This document shows, piece by piece, positions 54,431 through 64,000 of a stretch of 64,000 nt of DNA. Where the stretch lies: assembly GCF_000002425.4 (NCBI RefSeq), contig NC_037255.1, positions 10,746,622 through 10,810,621 on the forward strand. Reading direction: 5' to 3'. This DNA is from Physcomitrium patens. Its lineage: Eukaryota; Streptophyta; Bryopsida; Funariales; Funariaceae. Both the position numbers and the translations under genes were made by a program. The notes beneath the pieces are model-generated. The model made no database searches and was not told the DNA's origin. It saw only the letters and a program-made list of their open reading frames with translations. Numbering within the stretch: the stretch's first letter is position 1; the number at the start of each line of letters is the position of its first letter.

Positions 54431-57400
54431 CTACACACAATACTTCATGAGAAAATCATCATCTTCATCGAGATTAATGTCTTCATCCTCTCCAAAATGT
54501 TCATTTTCCTCGTCATCAATTTCAGATTCATTTGCTGGGTCACCGTCTTCTGGAAACCACTCGTCATCTTCAGCCTCACTAGATGCATTGTAAGGATGAC
54601 CGTCATTCTCCATCCGTAATCTGCCTGACAACCCCTCAGCACTTCCTTCACGACCAGCATCGTCTTCCTCAAACTCCAATCGATCCTCCACCATCGCCAT
54701 TGGAACCTCAAAATTAGACATATTTTGATCTTCAGCACTGTCACCTCTAATGGCACCCCAAATGCTGGTCTTTCTTGGAACATAAGCTTCGGTGGTGGTG
54801 GATTCCTGTGTCAACTCCTCGTCCTCTTCAGTTTCGTGTTCGGTACCTTCATCTGATGATATTCCGAGAGCACGTCTCTCAAGTGCTGCCTTAACTCGAT
54901 CATCAAATGTTTCGTCATTGCAGGCCAACATGTAACGAAGATGGAAAACCAGTCCGTGGGATTTCAGAATTTGTTGCCTCGGTTTGATTCTCTCCTCCAA
55001 AGAGTAGCTGAAGTACCTGTCGATGCATACATCCAACAAACATCAAGTCTTCGCAGAGTAGCGTTGATGAGCAATGATTCTGTATTAACCATTCTAAGAG
55101 AGCAGTTGATAGGATTGCAATTATTTCATCGCTTCATTAGCTCTAAATGTTCAAATAGTTCAGAGTGTATCATTACCAACTTTGTGACGGACATACTCAA
55201 AACAAACGTATGTTCTTACAATTAGTAGGTACCGAGACACAACAGATGAAGCTACGCTACAGGAAATATAAAATGATTGTCTGCATTTGTTATGCTTCGT
55301 AATATTCCTCCTTGAAATACACTGGCACTCCAATGATTACATCAATAACAAAAGTATTCAGTCAGGGCCAAGCACACAAGAGATAGGCCAATTAATACAC
55401 TAGGACAAGTCAAGCTCTTCCAGAAATGATGTAAATTGAATGAAGAAATGAAGATCAATCAAGGTACGTTGTGTACCGCGAGTTCTTAACTTGGTGAGGA
55501 CATGAAATTGACTGACATAGAAATTAAATTGAGACCATTCTGAAAGCAAACAATCACTTACCGAGGAAAGAGAACAAGGTCCTCAAGAGGACGCTTCATC
55601 GATCGCTTGAAGTACCGCAATTTGGATTCAACAATTGCAAGGTTGTATCTAAGCAGCATTGGAAAATCGGCCACCATGTGCCCTGTATGCTCACGCTTCA
55701 GCTGATGGTTCCGTAAGAACTTTACGAGAGGCTGAAGCCTCAAAGTCAAACTTGTTCCTATCAGCTGTGGTCGTAACGCAATAACTTTTCCAATATGCTC
55801 TTCCTTCACCCCTGCCTCTTCCAAGATAAATCTCACCTGCGTACCACACCCCATGGAACATCATTTATCACATCCAGAGAACTTCATGTCTTAGTTACTT
55901 AGGGCAAGAAGAAACCAGAGTTAATTGTTGAAAATGAAATATAATCCAGCCCGCTAGCTCCAATCAGAGTCTGATTTGTAACCAAGCAAACTAAGTAATG
56001 TCACCGCATTCATGTGTTTCTCTCAGAATCGGTTGCTTGTTTCATGCCATACTTTATAAATCCAGAAAAGCCAAATCCCTCACAAGATAGTATTCCATCT
56101 AGAGTATTTGCTTAAAAATTTTCGTATTGAGCTGCAGCGCCAGAGGCACTGTCTTCGTTTTCCTGATGCGAAAGTCGAATAAAACTAAAATTGAAAAGTA
56201 ACAAAAAAAAATCAAAAAAAATTAAAAGAAAAATCAAAACCGACATAAAATACTCACCACAGGACGAATCTTTCTGTCCAGGCTGTAGCTTAGTAATGCA
56301 GGAAAAGCAACAAGAACTTGCCCAATTGCGTCCTCACGAATTCCAATTGCACGAAAAAATCGAACCTGTCAAAGCAAAATCACTTCATATACGAATTCTA
56401 CTCACTCAGGCCATTCTAAGGCCCATCAGTAGGCTTCGAGAGTGTCGATCCTAAAGATGGCTAATAGCTTAAGGCAAAAGCTAAAGAAGTCATAACATGG
56501 AAGTAGGCACTTGCGACGTTTAAAACACGATTAATAATGATGAGATAAGCTTGACATGCTCCGAAAACACTCACAGTTGATGCTAGAAAGAAACAGCTAA
56601 ATATAATTTTGAAACCAAAGCAATTCTTCAAAAGTCACCACACCATTGTAATTGAACACTGGCTTACCTTAGGTGCAATATTCTTCTCGAGATTCATGCA
56701 AAAGACGGATGGATGTACACAAAATATACGCAGAATGCCTGCGTCCTGAATTCCTAGCAGTTTAAAATACTTAATCAGGGGCACCCATCCATTCCCTATA
56801 TCGGAAGCAAGTAGCTGAGGTCTCGTAGCAATCGCTTTACCAATGTTGGCATCAGCCATACCCAGGCATCTCATGTACTCGACCTGCGTGATGGTCACCC
56901 ATAATGAGGTTCCAAAAGAAACTTATTGATGCAAGATATTACTGACAGCAATGTCATTGGTCCTTTAGAAACAAACCCTTGAGGAAATTTTTCACTATTA
57001 GTCAATAAGAATTCGCAAAATAGGGTAATTTATCAGCCTGCCTGCAAGCCTTGAAGCCCCAGCTACGAGGCTTGACATGACGCGCAAAGGGACCTACTAT
57101 GAAAAGTTCCGTCTGAGATTGGCCCAAATCGTCAGTGAAGACGTCAGAAAATTCATGAGGTTGTTTTACCTCCATACTAAGAATCAGGGATGGTCTCCAG
57201 CACACAGTTCGAAAAATTGCAAACGTAGACGAGGGACTATCTTAATGCGGACACTGTCCTAATTTGTAAACTTGCAGCCAGGTTTCAGGACAGAGACAAG
57301 TTGCGTCAACAAAATGCATCAAATACGAAGATCATCTCGTACCTTAGCTTGCATCTCAGTAAGTAAAAATCGACCAACACTTGCGGGAAAATTAAATGCC

Positions 57401-59270
57401 ATCGGGCCAAAGTGCTCTGGTGTCACTCCCAACTCCTGGAAGAAAGAAATTTTGTCAAGGAGTTCATCTATACTAAGCGCAAGAATTCCTGGCGATCGGC
57501 TTATCACAACCCCAACCCAATCTCTTCGTACTCCAGCATCCTCAAGCAGCTGTACCATGTTCTCGAGCTGTTTTAGTGGCTTATCAAGGATGACTGGATG
57601 TCTTGTCAGAACAACTCCAAGGTCACGACCTCTTACATAATTCTTCTTAAGAAAACTGATCCTGTCACGCAGAGTATCCAAATCTACACCTTTCAGATCT
57701 ATTAGCTGACCAACTCGAGGCACAGTAATGTGATTGTGCTTCATCCATCTGTACACAACCACAGGTGAATACCTCAACGTGGTAAGTCCGGGATCTCTCA
57801 ATTAACAAGCATAGCACAGATTGCAAATTTCGATGCATGCAGACTTACTTGACAACCTCCGCAACCTTGGTCTCTGCAAGGCATGCTCGAGCTCGTGCCA
57901 CAAACGTCGAGGTCGCATACCGTTCTTGTGATTTAAGCGCCACCGCTTGAATGAGAATATGATCCACGAAAGCTGGCATGTTATCCACCACGAGCTGTGA
58001 ATAAGTCTTACTTAGAGATGCCTCCATGAAGTGTTCCCTTAAAATTCCCCTAGTTTGCTGCCTCCTTTTCTTCAGTGCCTCTCTGAGTGCCTTCTCATCA
58101 TCGCTCATACTTACATTCGTTACCTGCTCTTCCGATATCACAGACCTCCTCCTTAAGAATGGCCGACTTCCAGCACTCTCCTCATCCAACCTGACCTCCT
58201 TAGCAGGTTCTCGAATGTAGGACTTAGACGAATCAGAGTCTAATAATCTAGCGTTGAGCAACCGCCGCAAGTATGTTTCCTTCCCAGTTCCTTCTCCATT
58301 GCCACTTGACTCCTGATGTTCCCTAGAGCCATTATTATGAATAGGGTTACAGCCATCCTGATCCCGACGCCATATCGATTTATGGTCATTTGGATTTCTA
58401 GTATTCGAAGGAGAGCCTCGCTTTTCAGAGGAGAAGGGCACCTTCTTCGGATATACAGGATTAGGAGCGTATCTCAAATTTGAGGGATACATCTTTCGTG
58501 GATTTGGAGGAGGCCACTGTCGATCTCGCGGATGGCGCCATGCTCTAGCATCTTGCTTTCCAACCATGTTTCTGTGGTCTCTTGTATACTCTATCCTTCA
58601 AGGATAAATTGAACTATTCAGAAAGATCCTCGAAAAAGTACTTCAGAAAAGTTAGTGATTGAATTGCTAAAATCAAGCCAACATCTAGTCAAATACTCAA
58701 GTCTAGACCATTACCTTGTGGAGCTGATCCCTTTCCTCGTCCTCCACCTCGTCCTCCACCTCGACCGCCCTCTCTACCGCCCCACCTACCGTCTCGGTCA
58801 AGAGAGAATGGCCCTCTCTCATCCTCGAAACCTGTCTTAAATTCAGACCGCTCACCAGGCGCACTCGTTGAGGCTCTCCAATACGAATGGCTTGCACCCC
58901 CACTCTCTCCTAAATCGCTTGAACTTGTCGAGAAAGAACTTTCCATTTCCTCCTCAGCATCATGGAATCTCCTCTCTCCCAACATCGGTGACTGTCTTCG
59001 TTCCCGTGAATTCCCTCTGCTCGACTCAAAGCTCCCCATATAAGCATCGCCATCTTCACCTTCGTCAGAAACAGAACCTCGCAACTGCCAATGCGTGTCT
59101 TCAAACCTTCCACCCCGCACTCGCAATTGAGTGCCTTCTCGTAGAAAGGAAGATGGAAAAAAACTCGGGCAGAATAATTTGGAAGCAAAAACCTTCTCTG
59201 AAGACTGAGAAATCAAATGGAGAGAGGAGAATTGAGACAGCAAGTGCTGAGCTCCAGCGTAAGTGTACAT
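54431..59270 (-). CDS. mTERF2: organellar mTERF protein, mTERF2/EMB2219 type, complete
   Basis: Seven exons join in phase: 59270-58715, 58578-57849, 57772-57343, 56883-56668, 56365-56258, 55836-55562 and 55016-54431, for 966 residues. The N terminus (about 1-30) is rich in Ser and hydrophobic residues with few acidic ones, as in plastid transit peptides. Residues about 162-181 form an RGG-rich stretch of the kind found in RNA-binding proteins. Tandem mTERF helical repeats fill about 430-790. The last repeat, with RPLEDLVLFPRYFSYSLEER and HLRYMLACNDE, matches Arabidopsis EMB2219/mTERF2 (At2g21710), an essential chloroplast protein reported to act in group II intron splicing. The C-terminal 120 or so residues are strongly acidic. 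The acceptor of exon 2 was chosen because it alone keeps frame. A divergent paralogue starts 4.15 kb away. Confidence 0.9.
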
Positions 59271-59354
59271 TGCACCACCTCCCTCTCACACCCACTCACA
59301 CAACTTCCTCACAATCCTCAACCGCGACCGTCATCCAGCTCTCAAACTCACCAC
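59271..59354 (-). other. 5' leader of mTERF2-type gene, duplicated at 63328-63420
   Basis: Read on the minus strand, these 84 bases directly before the ATG match the 93 bases before the start of the second mTERF2-like gene, including GTGGTGAGTTT at the far end, a central GTTGTGTGAGTG and the final GTGCAATG context. The leader was therefore part of the duplicated unit. Confidence 0.75.
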
Positions 59355-60949
59355 GTCATCAATCCTTCACTGAATTTCCGTATCCTCATAACGCAATCCT
59401 CACTCGACGAGCTCGGAAAACAAACACAGCGGTCCAGTACTTTCAAAAGCCACAAACTTCAACCCCAGCCCTGAAACTACAATTACGACCAGAAAACAGA
59501 CAATCTCTGCTATATTGTGTTTGATGGCATTGCTGTGAAGAGGGGTTTGCACCCGCAAAAGGAATCATCCACTGGAATTGGAATGGCGTGAATTGAAGGA
59601 GGGATGCTTCGCTAAACCCTAGAAAAGTGAAATGCTTGAAGCATGGGTGGTGCCGCACTCACTCCCTCGGAGGTGGGGCTTGCCAGCTGGCAAGCGCGGG
59701 CCTTATCCGGTTTCTGCCACTTCAGCTCCCGCGGTCTTCAATTCCCCACCATGCCCCTTTCCCCCACTCTTGATCGTGTCGACGTGACAAGAACCTAGTG
59801 GGGCAAACGAGGTTAACTTTTTTTGCTTCTTTCATTATTTAGTACACTCCAAAACTAGGCCGAAATATCCAAGTCAATCCGTTCAAATTCTATTGCGAGT
59901 TCGAAGAGGAATCCACCGAACCAAATTCATTGAAGTCACGAATGCTTTTCATGTGTTGTTATTTTGGTATAATGTCTATTGCAATGTGATTTTTGATAGG
60001 AAAAATGTGACTATGTAGGTGTTTTGCAAACATTCATATCCATGGTTATATGAGCATAATTGGAAGAGAATGAGAATGGGCACAAGAGAATACATTGTAT
60101 GAAGAAATATGTTGTCTAATCTTCTTTTGGTGGATTAGGTTAATAATGGCATCCACAAATGGTATGACACTCTAAACTCTTCATAAAAATTCAAGTTGCA
60201 ATAGTAGACAATATGTGGACTCTAGCACTAAATGCAACTCTTGGAATATGTGGACTAATATCATTGAAGAAAACATTTTATTTTTATTTTAAAATAATAA
60301 TAATTTTAAATTTTAAAATAAAAAATATATATTTCAAAAGTTAACAAATTTAAAATAAAAGGTATAAGTTTGCTGTACATGAAATCATTTCAAAACACTT
60401 ATTTATATTTTTTCAATTTATACAAAAGGTTGATACAAAAAATTAAACAGTTCCCTCTACAATATTTTTTTATATAAATAATTTGAATAGACATAGTTTC
60501 ACATTTATAAACATCTTGTGTCATGAAAATTAGCCAGTTTTGGATCACACTGAGTTCTACAAACAAAATAAATAATTCAACAGTAATGTTGTGTGGTATT
60601 CCAAATCACAAAAGATTAACAAGAAGTTTTCATGATTCATGAGCTCATGATCTCTTTTGTTCAGCACTATAATCCACTATCAATATGTGTTAACACTTTA
60701 ATACTTATAGGGGGTAGCATAGACAATTTATACCACTTACATGAATAACACTTATGTGACTTTGGAAAAAAAAAACAAAAACAAAAAACAAAAACAAAAA
60801 AACAACACTTATTTAAAATGATGGATGAAAACATATAAGATATGAATGTCATCATACACTTAAGTATAATAGAAGAACAAATCTAAAGTAGTTTAATGAG
60901 ATTCTTATGCATACCAAGATCCTATTTCCTTTTGAAGGGTTCAAATACT
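59355..60949. other. intergenic region between the mTERF2-type pair, left part
   Basis: 59.36-59.8 kb is balanced in composition and is probably promoter of the left gene. 59.8-60.95 kb is AT-rich, with an A-rich (AAAAAC)n-like tract at about 60763-60802. No gene was recognised. Confidence 0.45.
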
Positions 60950-62010
60950 TTAGATGAGAGATGTAACATCAAGAGGTCTTTGTTCCAAAAATTGTTTCAA
61001 TGCCACTAATGCACTTTTAGCATCCTTGAAACTTAATTCATCTACCACCACCTCACCAATTTGCACAATTTTAGCTTCTTTAATGAATTGATTGTCAATT
61101 GCATCATTTCTTCCATTAAATATACCTATAATTTCTTCCTCCATAGGTATGTAGAGATTGTGTAGATAAAATTCTATTTCATAATTAATAAATTCATGTG
61201 CATTCATAGTGGATCTAGCTTCACTCTTTGCAAACACCAATAGTAATAGTTCTAGTAAGGTAGTAACTACTTCCAACTCTTTCTTTTGTAGTGCTTCAAG
61301 AACTTTTTTATTTCTCATGATTTCCTCCTTTGCTTTCATGTTGTCAAATAGAATATAAAAAAAAATATGTGTATATTTCCAACAATTTATGATTGTTTAT
61401 GTAATAACTCCAATGCACGAAGTATTTTGTATCATTATCACATATTGATACATATCAATATTTTTGCTTTTATTTTTCATGAATAAATTTATGTGATGTT
61501 GAATTAGTCGCTTGCAATATTAAGCTTTAAATGATTGAATAATTCTTTTATCCATAGGTTGGAATCTACTTGTAGTATTAGAAGGCAGGCATTCAAGTCT
61601 AATCACTTTTAATTGTGTACCTATATTAGGTAGTTGGTGACCTAAAAATTTGTCAGCCAATAGTAATATTTTATTTTTTTATTTTTTTATTTTTTGTACA
61701 TCAACTACTTCCTTTAAAAATCAAGCATAAATTTCTCAAATATCCTGATAGTCATCTTAGCTTTCTTATTTGCAAACCACTTAATCCTAAGGTTATCTTG
61801 GTTGAAAATATGCCTACATAAAAATGCTCAAGACTTCATATACTTATTAATAACTATGCATCTTCTTCATGACGAGTATATTGTGTAATATGAAATCTTT
61901 TCTTAAATTTGTCTATCCATCCATAAGAAAATTGAAGCTTCTTCTCACCCTTCTCGTTAGATATCATGCCATAAAATATCTTTGAAGGAGTAATTACAAA
62001 ATCATCATAC
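60950..62010 (-). mobile_element. Tigger/pogo-type DNA transposon remnant
   Basis: Collinear minus-strand fragments of a Tc1/mariner-superfamily transposase. About 62010-61860 encodes SYGWIDKFKKRFHI, a CENP-B/Tc5-type helix-turn-helix. 61800-61720 encodes WFANKKAKMTIRIFEKFML, matching the ANKKAWMT segment of Tigger proteins. 61680-61500 encodes LLLADKFLGH and CLPSNTTSRFQPMDKRIIQS, the second catalytic Asp region (here D in ADK) and the hallmark PPNTTSxxQPLD segment. 60950-61339 is still an open 129-codon C-terminal frame. Internal stops and frame changes separate the pieces, and the first catalytic Asp region appears deleted, since HTH and NKKAKMT lie too close. It cannot be active. Terminal inverted repeats were not found by eye, so the true ends are unknown. 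Confidence 0.8.
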
Positions 62011-63327
62011 AAAATAATATTAAAATCTTCTATAAGCTTAAATCAGATGAAAGTAGCTTGCATCACCTATGGACATTGAACTTTCTTAATGCACTTTAAG
62101 ACAATTAGATGTTGGACATCAATATCCAATAAATCTCTCGTCTTTAGTAATAAGTAAACGTTCATCTCAAAAGCTGAGGCATAATAAGTAGAATTAACCC
62201 ATGTAGTCAAAACTCCATTATTCTATCCAATAAACACCAATCTTTGATGATACTGGAGGATATCGTTATTTTGCACCAAAATAAATCCAAAGTTCTTCTT
62301 TATTGTAGACCTAAACTTCTAACCTATCTAAATCATCAAATTAGAAATCTATCAAAACATAATAATATTACTAAATCCTCAAATGATACAATATTGTAAT
62401 ACAAAGAAGCTAATGTAAGAGAGCTTGAACTTTAAATCTCAAAGAGTATGATGGAATTTATAGCCAATAATATCTGCATGATGTAGAATAGATGATGTAT
62501 GAAGATATTGTGAACTATATATAATATTATAAATGCCAACCAAAACATGATATGTACATGATGGACCTAATCCAATTTCATCCAAATTATAAAATTTCAT
62601 AGCCTCACTTTCATCCAAATTTAATACTTATTGAGGTGAATCTATTAAAGAGGGGAGCATAATTTTTATAGATTCTCTTAAAAATTATCAAAGTAGTATA
62701 TTTTTTGAACTTTTTTTTTTTGGGAACACATATAAAATTTTAACACTCATCTAGGAAACACATATCGAGGGTGGACTCCACGCACTTGATGAACAGGGGT
62801 GAACATGGTAATTCATTCATCCACATCGTTTCCACACCTGGCTTTTTCCCGAGGGAATCCTCCCTGCTAAACGCCCCTGCATTCACGCACATATGGATGG
62901 ATGAAAACATTACAGTGGGATGTACGAATGTATGATGAACGAAAAGCATCCATCCATCCGAGGAGCTAGGTCCCTGCAGAGAGACAGTTGAGGTTTAACG
63001 CAAAGGATTCAGCTGGATAAGGCTTCGTCGAATTCCCAATTTCCTAAACCCAAACCCCTGATTCAACATCGCAGGAAGGCAGCACTTGTGTGCTTTGTGC
63101 CCATCGCCGCAATCTCCAGTTTCTTCCTCCAAACTGGCTTCATTGGTACCTCAACAAATTCCCAGAGCTTGAGTAGAATTGTTAAGTGTTGAGTTGCTGT
63201 GTTTGTGTAGTGAGCCTGTCGACTAGAGCGTGCGTTCTGATCTCATGTGGGTTTTGTTTGCTGCACTACTTCCTTTGTTAATCGGTGATTCGTCGTGCGA
63301 AATGTGGTTTCACTGATGTATTGGTGT
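62011..63327. other. intergenic region between the mTERF2-type pair, right part
   Basis: 62.0-62.7 kb is AT-rich and may include a more degraded N-terminal part of the transposon. 62.75-63.33 kb has balanced composition and is the likely promoter of the right-hand mTERF2-like gene. No other gene was seen. Confidence 0.45.
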
Positions 63328-63420
63328 TGTGGTGAGTTTAGGAACTAGAAGAAGGTTGCAATTGGGTGTGGTTGTGAGGAGGTTGTGTGAGTGACGGTGT
63401 GAGTGAAGGAGTTGGGTGCA

Positions 63421-64000
63421 ATGTATTCATCTGCTGCAGCACAGCACCTGCTGTCTCAATCGTCGTTTCTGCATTTGCTTCCCTCGTCTTCAGCCAAGGT
63501 TCTTGCCTCCACGGTTCCTGCCACTTTGAAGCGCCCTCCAAGCGAGAATACGCTCACGCATTCAGTTTCTCTTTTCTTTTCCCCTCGAAGGGTGGTGGGT
63601 GTGGCATTTAGAGCCAAGTTGCCACCTCTGCGTGCCTTAGGTTACAGCGACCAAGGTGAAAACGACGACGATGTGTATGTGAGGAGCTTCAAGCCTCAAA
63701 TGGGAGAGAGGAGAAGGTTTGACGATGGTAGAGACCAGACGTTTTCGAGGGATTCAGGGGAAGGCGAGGTTGCAGGCAGGTCGTACCAGAGAGCCTCAAC
63801 AAGTGGTGCTGGCGACCGGTCAGATTTTGGAACGGTTTCTAACGACGACAGAAGGTCATTTCCTCAAGGCAGGGGCGGTCGAAGCGGCCGAGGTGGTCGA
63901 GGGATTAGAGGAGGTCGAGGAACCGGTCGATATGACAGAGTAGCTTCCAAAGACACTTATTCAAGAGACGAAGGACGCGAGTGGGACGAAAATGGAGGCT
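63421..64000 (+). CDS. second mTERF2-like gene, first exon, cut by window edge
   Basis: An open frame of 193 codons runs from an ATG to the window end without a stop. Its start MYSSAAAQHLLSQSSFLHLL parallels MYTYAGAQHLLSQFSSLHLI of the minus-strand mTERF2-type protein, and the similarity continues through a block containing GERRRFDDG, the phrase SYQRASTSGAGDRSDF (against SYWRASTSAPGERSEF) and an RGG-rich run at about residues 160-175. The 5' leader is also conserved. It is therefore a divergent paralogue, probably plastid-targeted with mTERF repeats encoded beyond the edge. The mTERF domain itself is not visible, so the family call rests on this paralogy. The two proteins have diverged substantially in the linker parts. 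Confidence 0.8.
   Translation, partial: MYSSAAAQHLLSQSSFLHLLPSSSAKVLASTVPATLKRPPSENTLTHSVSLFFSPRRVVGVAFRAKLPPLRALGYSDQGENDDDVYVRSFKPQMGERRRFDDGRDQTFSRDSGEGEVAGRSYQRASTSGAGDRSDFGTVSNDDRRSFPQGRGGRSGRGGRGIRGGRGTGRYDRVASKDTYSRDEGREWDENGG

Noticed and set aside
58868-59524. 218-codon plus-strand frame
   Set aside because: It is the antisense shadow of mTERF2 exon 1 and its leader. A similar shadow at 63338-63541 only mirrors the duplication.

Overview
The window is nuclear DNA of a land plant. The protein genes are interrupted by short GT-AG introns, the gaps between genes are very AT-rich and full of (TA)n and (AAT)n microsatellites, and the proteins are plant-specific families: a PSTAIRE CDKA, the UV-B receptor UVR8, a RALF peptide, an LRR receptor kinase and a plastid mTERF. 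The compact AT-rich style and the protein sequences suggest a bryophyte, most likely a moss of the Physcomitrium type. That placement is an inference; no marker in the window fixes the species.

Layout, left to right. 1-3.4 kb is AT-rich with no gene seen. 4967-7137 (-) is a six-exon gene of unknown function with an SPISVLD motif. 7.1-15.8 kb is non-coding as far as I can read it, with many microsatellites and a 26-bp perfect palindrome. 15792-19142 (-) is an LRR receptor-like kinase of the At2g24230 type with two unusual catalytic-loop residues. 24060-28114 (-) is a decayed, intron-bearing copy of MAU2/SCC4, the cohesin-loader subunit. 28.5-34.5 kb is an AT-rich desert, followed by a GC-richer island without readable coding (34.56-35.70 kb). 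37785-38180 (+) is a RALF prepropeptide. 40291-43031 (-) is a complete eight-exon CDKA gene. 44.7-48.3 kb is another AT-rich desert. 48303-52415 (-) is a complete twelve-exon UVR8. 54431-59270 (-) is a complete seven-exon mTERF2/EMB2219-type gene. 60950-62010 (-) is a Tigger/pogo DNA-transposon remnant. 63421-64000 (+) is the first exon of a second mTERF2-like gene, divergent from the first and cut by the window edge.

There is no operon-like cooperation: these are independent housekeeping, signalling and organelle genes. The exon models for CDKA, UVR8, the LRR kinase and mTERF2 were built by hand from splice sites and reading phase; every junction keeps frame and the predicted lengths (294, 459, 984 and 966 residues) are sensible for full proteins.

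The most notable observations are the MAU2/SCC4 pseudogene, the head-to-head mTERF2 duplication that also duplicated the 5' leader and now has a Tigger fossil between the copies, and the atypical receptor kinase. I did not find a clearly new biological system.
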